This document shows positions 10,213 through 22,200 of a stretch of 64,000 bases of DNA, in pieces. How positions within the stretch are numbered: position 1 is the first letter of the stretch; every line of letters starts with the position of its first letter. A program made the translations under genes and the position numbers. Origin of the DNA: Rhinopomastus cyanomelas. Lineage: Eukaryota > Chordata > Aves > Bucerotiformes > Rhinopomastidae. The notes under the pieces are model-generated. The model saw only the letters and a list, made by a program, of their open reading frames with translations, had not been told where the DNA came from and did no database searches. The stretch is taken from contig VXBP01003494.1 of the NCBI GenBank assembly GCA_013400115.1, forward strand, positions 186,001 to 250,000, in the 5' to 3' direction.

Positions 10213-13200
10213 CTGCAAGAGACACATCAGGTATTTTTAGTATTTTGAGAGCTTACAGATGGAAAAGCAAGAATATGGAAAAACAGAAGACCCGAGTGTA
10301 CAGATAGTGTCAGAGACTATTCCCGTGGGTTAACACAGCAGCTTCATCTCCAGATAACTCTGGAAACTGGAGAATTTGTGCTTTCGCATCTCAAATGTCT
10401 GAAGTCCCATTTCCATGGTGAGGCCTACACAGGTACCTTCTCCCTGCTGACCTTCCTTAGATGTTTGTTTGCGGGTGAAGTCAAATAGAGCTAATTAGAG
10501 GCGCAATCTTAACTTAAGACATAGAACAGCACTGTGCTACAATAGTACCACATCCCAATCATTTGATAGTTTACTGTCAATTGAGAGTCAAGTTACTTTT
10601 AAGTAAATTTTGTAACTGACAATTTTTAAAGATGTGATTGCACACAGAGTAACAATCAAAGCCCTTTTTATTACTATTACTAGTGTCTGTTGAACATCCT
10701 TCTATTTAATCTCATCCATAAATTTAATAACAAACAGAAAAGGCTCAAACTCAAAATGAAAGGTCAGAGCACTTCTCTTTTGGGCTTCCACAGCATTACT
10801 TCACTGAAGAAAGAATTACATTGGACTCTAATATAGTCTCTTGCTATTATTGTATTGAAAATTCCTCTTAAAAAAGGTCATCGTAAGATAAACCTCCACA
10901 GGAGAGCAGCCTTATTTTCCCCAGCAAGTATATCTAATTTATACTGGCCTAACAACATAGAGGAATGCACAACTCCTGGTCCTGTGGATAACTAAAGCAT
11001 GAATGCTGAAACTACTTCTGCTCCTATTTATACCTTTATTTACCACAGCATAATCCTGTTCTGGCATTTCTTTTTTTTTCTCCTTATTTGTTTTTAAGAT
11101 ACATTTCATGCCACAGTTATCTTATTCTGCAAATACTCACAGACTGCTTTACAACTTCTCCCCATTCAGGAGCCACTCCATATTCTGGATTTTCTTTCAA
11201 GAACCTGCACAAGTCCTTCAGCGGGGGAGCAAATGCACCACCCACCTGAGAAGCAGAAGACACAAGTCAGGAAATACTTCATATTCTATAAGAAAAATAC
11301 AACATTTGCATCTGACACTGTTTCTTTTTTTCCTTTTACATAAAGCAAACTTGAAACTTCCCTGAGTTCTATGTAGCTTTTGACAGATTCCTGGTGGTGT
11401 ATGTGAGCTACTCGATTTGTTCTAGATCTACTGGAGTAAAATTCATATTAGACATGCAATGAACAGAGGAGCAACCACAATCCTGTTCAACTTTTCCTTT
11501 ATCCACTACATCTATTCCATCATGTCAGTCACTGCATAAAACTACTTGTATCAAGATGTTCTGCTTCTCTTGTGAAATGATTTCTTGTACATTTTTCATG
11601 TGAAAAAGGCCAGGACTGCTAGACAACATAATCTTGGTAAAATCAGGAAAGTAAGCTGGCAAATTAATCAGATCCATAAAGGAAGTACAAATTATAAAAA
11701 GAAGAAAGCAATAAGAATTCTGGATTTGGCTCAGTTTTTTCTGTGAACTGCAACTTACACTCACATTTTCTAGGCTACCTTTGGTCTCCTCACAGTGCTA
11801 CTAAGTGTGTGAACAAGCTGAAGAAAGAAATGTTTTGCCTAAACAAATGTAGTGATGCAAAGAAGTTGGTCATAGAGATGGGGAAACTGAAGTTAAGTAT
11901 CAGTTTCAACTATGATGTGAAAATGTATTAAGAGAAAAAAGCCATGATGAAACACAGGCTTTTACAGCAAGCGCAATCAAATCTCTCACTCCTTGATCAT
12001 GAACTGTGAAAAATACTTCCCAGGGCAAGGCAGCCAATGGACTGTGCTCCAGGAGACTAGCAACCTATACAGGTTCCCCTGCTATCTCAATGCACTGAAG
12101 AGATTACAGACACTCAAATTCTGCCTTACTCTCCTCTGCAGATGCACAAAGCTGCTGACCTTAATACAACTGTGTAAAAATAATTCCAGCTTTCCTTGCA
12201 ACTGCTAATATAAAGGAAAATTATCAGTACCACAAGAGAAAATGCTCTGTACAGAAACACAATACTTCAGAGTCCCACGGGATCGGTGCTCTGCTGCTAC
12301 AGTGATAGTCAAAGACATTATCCCACCCATCTGTCCAGAGTTGGCCAACAAACATCAGTAGTGTTCTGTGTGCTTTTCTTGAATACTGCCTTCTAGCCTT
12401 CCCCAAAGCCTATGTTTTGACTTTCCCAAACCTGGATCACCTGTTCAAACACTGCATTCTACATGTGGCCTCCTCCCATCTTCTACCACTACGATTGTAT
12501 TCAAGAATTTGCCCATTGGTGTTGAGCCAGCACTGTGATTGATCACAGACACATTATACTGTCAAATGTACAGGTCAAATGCCAGAAATAACTGAAAAAA
12601 CAAAAAATAACCCAGTACATAGGATTTAAGCCATTCCAAAGGACAAGTTCCTGCACACAATGCACTAGCAATGTAATTTGAACCATGCCAAAGGCAGCAA
12701 TGAGATGATGTACTGAAAATCATAGAATTATAGAATCATTACGGACTGGAAGGGACCTCAAAAGATCATCTAGTCCAATCCCCCTGACACAGCAGGATCA
12801 CCTAGACCAAGTCACACAGGAACACATCTAAGCGGGCCTTGAATACAGGGTTTGAGAGAAATGCTGCTACTTGGATCAGCACAACAGGTATTTCAGTGTC
12901 CATGCCTCTGTAAATGGCACAAATACTCCAACATACTGAGCATTCAGCTCTATCTGATCACAGCCCACAGGGTACACATCTAGCCATATATTACACATTT
13001 CCATAGTTGCAATATGTCACTGACTTTCTTGAGCATGTCACACAGTATTTCACCTGCACACAGTATTTTAGCCAGAGCAATTCATTTTACGTAATTTCTC
13101 ATTTGGGGAACATGAGGATTACAAATACCTTTCTTGCATTTCTTCTATTTATGAGCTGAACACGTTCTTCACCAGTCAAACTGTTAACATCCAGTTTATT

Positions 13201-16200
13201 AGGGTTCCGACAACGGTGTCTTTTTTGTTTCGGCCTGCCATCGTGCAGCTGCATTTTCTGTTATAAAGGAGTTAAAAAGCCAATTATCTTTCTCATGTAA
13301 CTGTTTTAAAAAAAATACCTGTGCATTGCATTGAGTGAGGCTCTTGTTTGAAGCCATCTTCCACTGAGAAATATTTTACTAACAGTATTAATGTGCTAAT
13401 CACAACCATGTAATAAGTAGTAATGACATAAGTAAAAATAAGTATATATTAAGCCCAGTAAACAGCACTAAATCTTCTCTGATGCCCTTTACTTTCAGCA
13501 GCACTTTATCCTTCAGGAATATCCCTTACATTCTGTTCAGCATTTATTAGGCTCAAACTGAGAGGTAACACAAAGATAACACCATAGCCACAGCACTGTA
13601 ATGTCAGTATGAGACATCCTCAGGACACATTTGCAGCTCCCATTATCAGTATCACAGTAATAGGAGTTTTCTTTTCTTAGACAATTAGATGAAATTAGAC
13701 AAAGATCAAGTATCTTTGTTTAGTATTGCTTTTCCTAACAATTACATTTGTGAGGGGAAAGCAAGGCATGTGGAGATCAAATTATGTAAAAAGAAATGGA
13801 TGTTTCCCTAAATGGAACAGAACAACGAATAAGGAATTCCATGTAAAAGAGAACATAAACTCAAATACACATTACGGGCACTGCTTTACTCTTTAGCTAT
13901 TGCAGAGCTGAAAGTGATACTCACAGGAATACAAGCTCCTGAATCTTCAACATACCCAGGGTGTTCTTTAAGCCACCTTTCTAAATCTTTCCTCTTGGGA
14001 GCATCGTCACCTGCAAGCCTTGTTCCATCTTTTAGGTTAATAACAGGAACCGGACTCTCTGCATCAAGCATGGCTTGGGACTGTGTATAAGTGAGTGCTG
14101 GGTTTATTCCTACAGCAACTTGACAGGAGTTAATACCCAGATTAACCTGGAGAAATCCAAAACACTACACTAAGTTCTACACAGGAAACAAACCATCTCA
14201 GTTATTTCAAGTGTGACACAAGGCCAGAGCCCTGCTCCCAAGGGCTCGGACTACTTATGCCATAGATAGCTCCCTCTAAGTCACTGTACAGGTCCTGTAA
14301 CAGATGTTACAGGAGAATGTCAGAATATGTTGTGACTTTTTAGTAATAAATTTTAAACTACAGTCCATCAAAACTAGAATTAAACTTATTTTTAAAATCA
14401 GTTACCAATATTGTATATAATATTTGGTACAACTCTACCACTTCCCTCTGTGTAGTCATAAACAATCAGTAAACAATTTCAGAGAATGAACCCAAACCCC
14501 ACAGTTTTTGGGCAATGAAGCTGCTGTTGAACATTCACAGCTGATTATACCCAATGCAAGGATTAATGGTAATTTGGACCTTTTTTGATATAAAATCAAG
14601 TTTACTTACATGATTAGGCTGTTTATTTCTATTTAAAAAGAGGACATCAACTCCTTCCACGTTCTTCCTTCTTCCTCTTCTCTTCTTGACTGTAGGCTGA
14701 CTGTCAACTATGACTCCATTGGCACTGGCTATTAAGTGACTGGAAGTACCTAATTAATGATGCAATAAAATCAGTGTCAAACGTTGGAGCTGTTTATAAC
14801 AAGAAACATGTCTGAGCAAAACAATCTGAAATACAATGACTTGAAATAGTGCATGTGCTTACAATTTCTACTTGTAGCATCTTAACACTTAGTAACAGGC
14901 TCTGAGAAGCCATTCTGCTATGGAAATTCTGTTATTGCCCCCTACCCTCTCCAACTAAACCTGCAGAGGGAGGAGAGCCAACATGTTGTTTACACACAGA
15001 GAGACAGACATCCCCAAATAAATAACAAGCCCTTAATAATATCTTGCAAAAGAAGCAGAACATCCAAAATGCAAGTGAAGGATAGTAAGGAGATGTTCTC
15101 ATCCACACAATAATACAATCACAATGAACTGTGTCTATTTAAGCAGAAAACTGGTTGAAATAAAGTGCCCAATTATAATAATTTCAAATATTTGAATCCA
15201 AGTTTTAACTGCTTTAGACTAGTTTTTATATGTCAGTCTACACCTACTGTTAATTTTTATGAAAACAAGCTAAAATTAGTTCTTTAATATTGTCTCCACT
15301 GTTTCTTCACAAGAGACACAGGACAGAATGTGCAGAGTGTGAACTGACACAGTGAAAGTCTGAACTCTTCATCTTGACTAACAAACTAGCCCCCGTAAGT
15401 TTTGAGTTGAACTGATTACTGGCAGCACAGAGTGATACACTGTCATTATGAAAATATTTTTGTGGGGACATTTCTAATGTAAAATGACAACCTTCCAATA
15501 AATAAAGTATCTGACACCATGAATCAGCCTCATGCCTCAACTTAGATGCCCAGTTTCCATAAAATACTGGAGAGAATTCTTCCAGATTGCAGTTTAGAAT
15601 TAGCAAGCATCTCTCAACTGCCTATCCATGGAGATTATCTGGTTAACTCAGCAGCTTTAATACTAACCCTTGTGCTGACATTTTATGTACCTGATTTGGG
15701 AAGTGATTTGGGGAAGTTGACAAGGCTGGTTTCTGAAGCATTCTGGAGTTCACGTAGCCGAGCCAGGTATTGCTGCTGTCCCAGTGCACCTTCCTCACTT
15801 TCAAATGGTCTTTTCTGAGACAGTCCCTGTTTCTGAAAAGTTAATTTCAAACCACCTTCCTGTAAAATAAGTAACAGGGTTACTTATTTTCAGGTCTCTT
15901 CTGAAGCTGAAATGACTATATCATCAGGATTTGCAGAAACTCCAGAACTGGAGTGGAAGAAGCATGAAAACTTTATATTGGACCTTAAAAAAACCCCCTT
16001 CACATAAAAACCAAATCTGAACAGCAGTTGCATGGAACTGTTTAACAAAGACACAACTGAAATTACCTACTATCTTAATTGAAAATTCCAGACAATGAAC
16101 AGCCGTCTGCTAACCTCAAGATCCAAAGAAATGTCAAACCAAATTACAATAGGAAATTTTCATGTGCTACAGGCAGGTATCTAACTACAGACAAGGAAAC

Positions 16201-19200
16201 TGTCTGAAATTTCCAGCTGGCATTTACAGTGGCAAATTTATGCATAAGTCTCTAAAAGGTTATGAAACAATAAAGTGCTTGCTGGACAGGTCATGAAACA
16301 ATAAAAGTGCTGCAACACTACAAAAAACCCCAAACAACAGAAATACCTTTTTTTACCAAGCAGATTTCATAGAAACAGCATAAAACAGGCTGTCAGGAAG
16401 CATCAGAATGGTATCATCTCAATTCACAGACAAATAAGAATGATTCCTTCCAGTGGCTTAGGCAAATAAACCAGAACAACAAAACCAGTTACCCTCTCCC
16501 CAGAAAAACCCCAAAACCAAAACCAAACCCCAAACACTCAATGCCCAGAAGCAGCAGACCCAAATACCCACAAACAAGTGTGTGAAGGAAATGAGAGTGA
16601 GAGCAGGCAGCCACTTGCAGGTAAAGCATGCCACACACCGCAATCGCAATCAGGTCCTAGAGCGATAAAAATAAACATACGTCATTGATTTTCACTGTAA
16701 ACTCCTTTTCTCGTACATGCTTCTTCACCTTTGACATCTGTGGCGACTGATCATATTCTTCTTTGACACCTGCAAGAGGGGGTGTTGGTGTGCTGGGCTC
16801 ACAGTAATCTGCAGCTGCACCTGGGCTATCCAGAAGCTTGGTTGTGTAGAAAGATGCCACCGTGTTGCTGTCGTAGTTCCTTCTTGTTGAAGGCCATTTA
16901 CCTTTCAACACTGTTTGACAAATACTGTCAAGTCGATTAATCATAACTCGATCCTAAAAAACAAATAAGAGAAATGCTTACTAAGACTGTTACACACTGC
17001 AGCTACAGACTGTCTCCTAATGCTCAAGGGAAGAGAAATTACTACATTTTTCATCACTGAACTTGGACTTCAAAGATGTCTGAGTGGCTGGACTGTAGAA
17101 GCCTGTGAAACCCATCACTGTGCTTGATTGCACCACCTGAAAACCAAAATGCAATCTCTCCCCTCCTCCAGGATCTTGGCCTGCAAATGCTCAGAATACA
17201 TTATCTCTGTTTTTTAATGGAAAGAGATTGTAACTACCACAGCAGCATCTGTAGGTCTGCCTTTGACTGGTAGTGGGTGAGAACAGCACCACCACCTGTC
17301 TAGCAAACAGCACTTATAATCACGATCTACAGACTTCTGCTCACGCATCGTTGTAGCTTTTGAGGCTGCATTACTCCTCAGTCACATTGTTTAGACACTG
17401 ACAAGTAACAGAGAGACCTCAAATCCAAATAAACTCAGGTGAGTACCTGCAGGCTCTAGAAACCAATAGGCTTTCTGATACTTTCAGAGTGCAGTTCTTT
17501 GCCAAATAAAAAAAAAAATTTAAAAAAAAAATCACCTGTTCTAGAAACCAACATTTTTTTGCCAAGAACCTTCATAGTATTTAAAAAAAGAGGCTTATTT
17601 TCAGACTTTCCTCAACTGCTTGATACAGTTTTTTTCAGATCTAGAAAATGTTCTAATCAGTCTCATTTGCCTTATAAGTCAGGAAAGAAACCTATCAAAA
17701 ATCCATCATGGTTAAAGCCAAATGGTGAACAGCCAAATTTTTGCCTCACCTGCTTGGTTAAGCCAGTAACTGAAAAACTGCTCTGTGGTCTTCCAAGCTA
17801 TGGCAGCCACAGAACTTTAGCTACAACAACATGAACCTAAAAAATATTCAGTATTTATTTCAAACAAGATGAATGTAGTCACTTGCTGTTATGCCTTCTC
17901 AAAGTATACTTCAGAATTTCATTAATTCACATAAGGAATCATACAGTTGAAATTAAACTTCACAGCGGATTCCACCAGTGTTTTCAATAGTCTGTACTTT
18001 AACAAGACTTAGAATCTTGCAAAGTAGCTGAAGGAGCCCTACCACTGTTAAGAAAGATTTTTCTACTGGTATTTTCTCTGTTTCACTTTTTATGTTCCTT
18101 TGGACTACTCTAGCACCTCCTCTGAAACACTTAAGATCAGTGAAATACTCTCTGTCTTAGAATCATAGAATCATCATGGCTGGAAAAGACCTCCAGGATC
18201 ATCAAGTCCAGATTTCACCTCTACATCTCCCTAACTCCCAGACTATGGCCTCAAGTGCTCTAGCTATTCAGTTTTTAAACGCTTCCAGGGATGGCAACTC
18301 CAATTATCTCCCTGGGCAGCCTGTTCCAATCCAGTCTAACCCTGCCCTGACACAACTTGAGCCCATTTCCCCTCATCATAGGATCATAGGATGTTAGGGG
18401 TTGGAAGGGACCCAAGAGATCATCGAGTCCAAACCCCCTGCCGGAGCAGGACCCTATCATTAATAATTTGGAAGAAGAGACCAGCACCAGCCTTGCTACA
18501 ACCTCCTTATAGGTAGCTGTAGACAGCAATAAGGTCTCCTCTTCTCTAGACTAAATAACCCCAGTTCCTTTGGTCGCTCTCCATAGGGCCTGTCTTCCAG
18601 CCTCCCCGCCTTTCTCTGGTACACTTCCTCTGACATAGTTTTCCCTTTTACAGACACAGCTATACAACAGAGGTATAAAACACTTTGTCATACTCTTACT
18701 CTGATCTACTACAATAAAAATGCTGTTTTTTCCAAGGTCTTTCCACACCTCAGGGGTATGGTTTAACATACTGAATAGAACACTCATGCCATGGTCTGTC
18801 TTTCCCCAACAATTGAGATTTTGAGGAACTTGCCTTTGGCCAGTAGGATGCAGCCAACATGTATCCACCTTGTAGGAGATAACTGGAATTTGGCGTCCCG
18901 TTGTTCAGCTGAAAACTATCTTGCGTCTCATCATGTGTTGTACTCAGAGAGGCTACACTCTCTTCATCGTAGGCTTTTACATGCGAGGTTCCTTCTGCTA
19001 AAGAAAACCACTAATATCACTGGATGTTGCAAGAAAACAAAACACTCCTTGTAAGACATCCAGGTGAACAAAACACACAGAACAATGTTCAGAAAAAGTC
19101 CAGAGACAAACTGAAGGTTTGTTAGGTTTTTCAGAATGACTGCTGATCCTTTTCTAAGCAGGTAAATTCCACACACACACTCCTGCAAATATTTCAAGAG

Positions 19201-22200
19201 CTTCATACATTGAGCTGTTTGAAAACATGCTTCAGAGTCCCCTGACAGACAGTCCTTACTCACTGTAACACACTCCGTGTGTAAGCCAACATGCACTGAA
19301 AAAGCTACACTGAAATTGAAATTAAAGGTCCCTTACCAGAACATGGCGAATCCTTTACAAAAATAACTCGTTTTCTTTAGTGGGTGGTGTTGGATATTCT
19401 ACCTGCACCATTTAATTTCTTACATTTTAATCACAGTGGACTTTTTCCTACTGTCCTTCCAGTGTGTCCTCTGACCTACTTAGACTTCTCATTGTTCTTT
19501 GTTATGGTGAGTGAAAGCAAAAGTAAAAGTTTCACTGCGACATGGAGGAACAGTCTGAAATACTAACACAAAACTGCTTCCTGCAAAAGCAGAAAACTTC
19601 AGCCCAATAAGGAAGAGTCTTGAGGAATGGCTGTACAGAAGTATTGAGGGATGATTCTACAGAACTCATGCTTGTCCTTAACTTAATACCTACCGAGTCA
19701 CCCCATACAATTCAGCTCTTCCTTAAAGGATGTTTCAAATGTGAGGCATACAAAGCTCCATGACAATGTACAAAATAAAACTTGGGCTTAAAACACAGAC
19801 GAAGACATTTTTCCAGCATTTACCAATCTCTTTGACACCAACTTACAGCAAAATAGCCATGAAGAGAAAGGCTGCCTGATGTATGAGATCTTGCAGTCTG
19901 AGGATGGCAAAATTACTTGCCTAAACAGACTGAGCTGGCAGAAAGCCTAATATTTGGACTGGTAGCACATGTTACAGTATCCACCATTGAAAGCTAAATA
20001 TTTATGTCATCTCAGCATTCCTTTTCTCTCACTGTTCCCATGTTTGCATACAACTGGCTCCTCTGAAAATGTCCTTCCACTGCTACAGGCAGCAGCATCT
20101 TAATCATTTGGTTGAAGAGGCATTTTACTTGCCCAGTAATCATTTTCCCAGTAAATTAACCCTGTGATTTCTATTTCTTGTTCCCACAAACACAAGGATC
20201 CATCTGATTAACAGACTGTCTGTTCCAGTCAGGTAGTGAGAAAAACTCAGCATCTTTACTGATGCTGTGATCCTGCTGCTTAGCTTCATCCTCTTCCTTT
20301 TTCTTTTACTGACTGCTAGCAATAACCTTTCCACATTCTGAGTTTAAAAGGGGCAGGAGGAGAGGACACTTGTGGTAACAAACAAAAGGAACGTATTAAA
20401 TAACCAGTGGTTGGTTTATTGAATATTTTCAAGCACTTCAGTGAGCAGAGGTTTCTGTTACTACTCTGAAGCTTTCAAAAGCCTATGTTACTTGGTTCTG
20501 TGCTCTATAACCGCCACAGTTTTCCCTAAGCAGGTAGATAATTTCCAGTGAAAGAAAATGAGTGTGAGGACACTGCTTGGCCACCTCCAGCTTACAAGAA
20601 AAAAATAGCTCACACTAAGAGCTGGGCCAGAAGAAAGGTTGTAGATTTCATGAAAGAGCAATGGAGAAGCTACAAAGACAGGTGTGCAAGGGTGGACAAA
20701 CCACACAGGGAAACCAAAAGAATCTCTGTACTTAGGAAGAAAAATAAACAAGCAGTAGGAACACACCACACAGTAGATTTCTGGTAAACAGTAGCCATTC
20801 AACACACCTCCCACACATCAACCACATGCACAGTAGGCTGGCCTAGGGAATCAAGTCAACAGATCCTAGGTATCTCACTCAGGGCACTGACAGGAAGCCA
20901 AGAAAATGCTGTACCCCTGGCATTCTGGCAGGTCATGTGAAGAACCAAGCAAATATGTTTAACTTTACTCTTGTGGGATTTAATATTGGTTTTTAGACAT
21001 TTTTCTGTTAAAAGTAAAACTGGTCAGTTTAAGAGTTATACTGCAGAAATAAGGCTGCACACATACCACGTTTTTGTGCCTCCTCTTCATCACTATCACT
21101 CTCTTCAGACGATGATGATGATGACGACGACGACGATGAGGATGATGATGAGGAGGATGAAGATGCTGAAGAACAAGATGAAGATGATGAAGAGCTAGAG
21201 CCTGATCGAGAGTGCGAACAAGATGAGGAAGACGAGGAGGATGAAGATGATGACCTGGAAGAACAGGATGATCTATCTGAGTCAGAGTCTGAGTCAGAGC
21301 TAGAGTCAGATCCCCTTTTGCTGACTCTCTGTTTTTTGGAGGCTGCATTTGGAGTGAGAGGCTCTGTCCTTGCTGCCACCATGCGCCTGTCTGCTTCAGT
21401 CTTCATGCTAGGTTTGTGGTCTGTATTTTGTACTGGCGTGCCATTTTTTGGACTCAGCGGTTCAGATTTCATTATTATCTGTGTCTCCTCTGTAGACATA
21501 GATTCCTCTTCAGAAGACTGAGGGTCCTCTTTCAGATTTTCATTTTTGGCTTTTACATCCTCAAAAGCATTCACTTTAGCATCTGATAACCTTGACTGGG
21601 GTGTAAGAGGAGAAGCAGCTAATGCCATCTGGTACTGATGCAAGAGCGGAGTAGAAGTCCTTGAGAGTGCCACCTTATTTTGATTATAGTTCCTCTGGGC
21701 AGACATAAACGCGAGCTCAGGATCACGAAGAATATGATAATCTGTCCTGCTAACTCCATGCTTAGCAGCTCCAATAAGTAAATCCCTGTCGTGAGTCCCA
21801 CACTCCCACCAGACAGGTAAGTCGGGGTTTGGCTGGCATAGCTTTAGTCGTTCAAACAACTGTGGGTGTCTGAGAGCCTGTTCTCGCACTTTTCTTAAGA
21901 GTTCGATGCGATACAGAGTCCGAGAAGCACGTTCCTCTGTAATTGGCTGGATAAAAATGTTTGGGTCTACGAGTTCTGTATTAAAACAAAACAAAAATGA
22001 GAATCTGGCAAAAAACCCCCAACCCTACTGCAAATCAATATTAGAAGTAGATGGTTTTAATCAGTTCATATGTCTCCACATCATACACTTTCCATTTTAC
22101 ACTTTGCGTGTTCCTTTATCTCCTTTACTTCCATTTTTGTTTCACAACACATGGAAGAGAAACCCTTCCAAGGTGAGCACTAACACAGAGTAAAACTAGA

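Larger units (their letters stand above)
10213..18833 (-). other. CHD9 introns between W30 and W37
   Basis: Seven introns separated by exons W31-W36. CR1 pieces occur at 12719 and at 18158-18600. A C-rich stretch at 16492-16531 gives G runs on the transcribed-sense strand. Nothing else was recognised in 10213-11140, 11246-12718, 12847-13128, 13258-13924, 14147-14609, 14750-15690, 15860-16491 or 16954-18157. Confidence 0.7.

Noticed and set aside
9644..10240. 198-codon plus-strand frame over the last CHD9 exon
   Set aside because: It is the mirror of the Ala/Ser/Gly-rich CHD9 exon, with no homology and no splice context of its own.
20971..21348. Frames with Met/Thr or His runs around the Ser tract
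   Set aside because: Shifted readings of the TCN repeat in exon W29; the CHD9 frame is fixed by conserved flanks.
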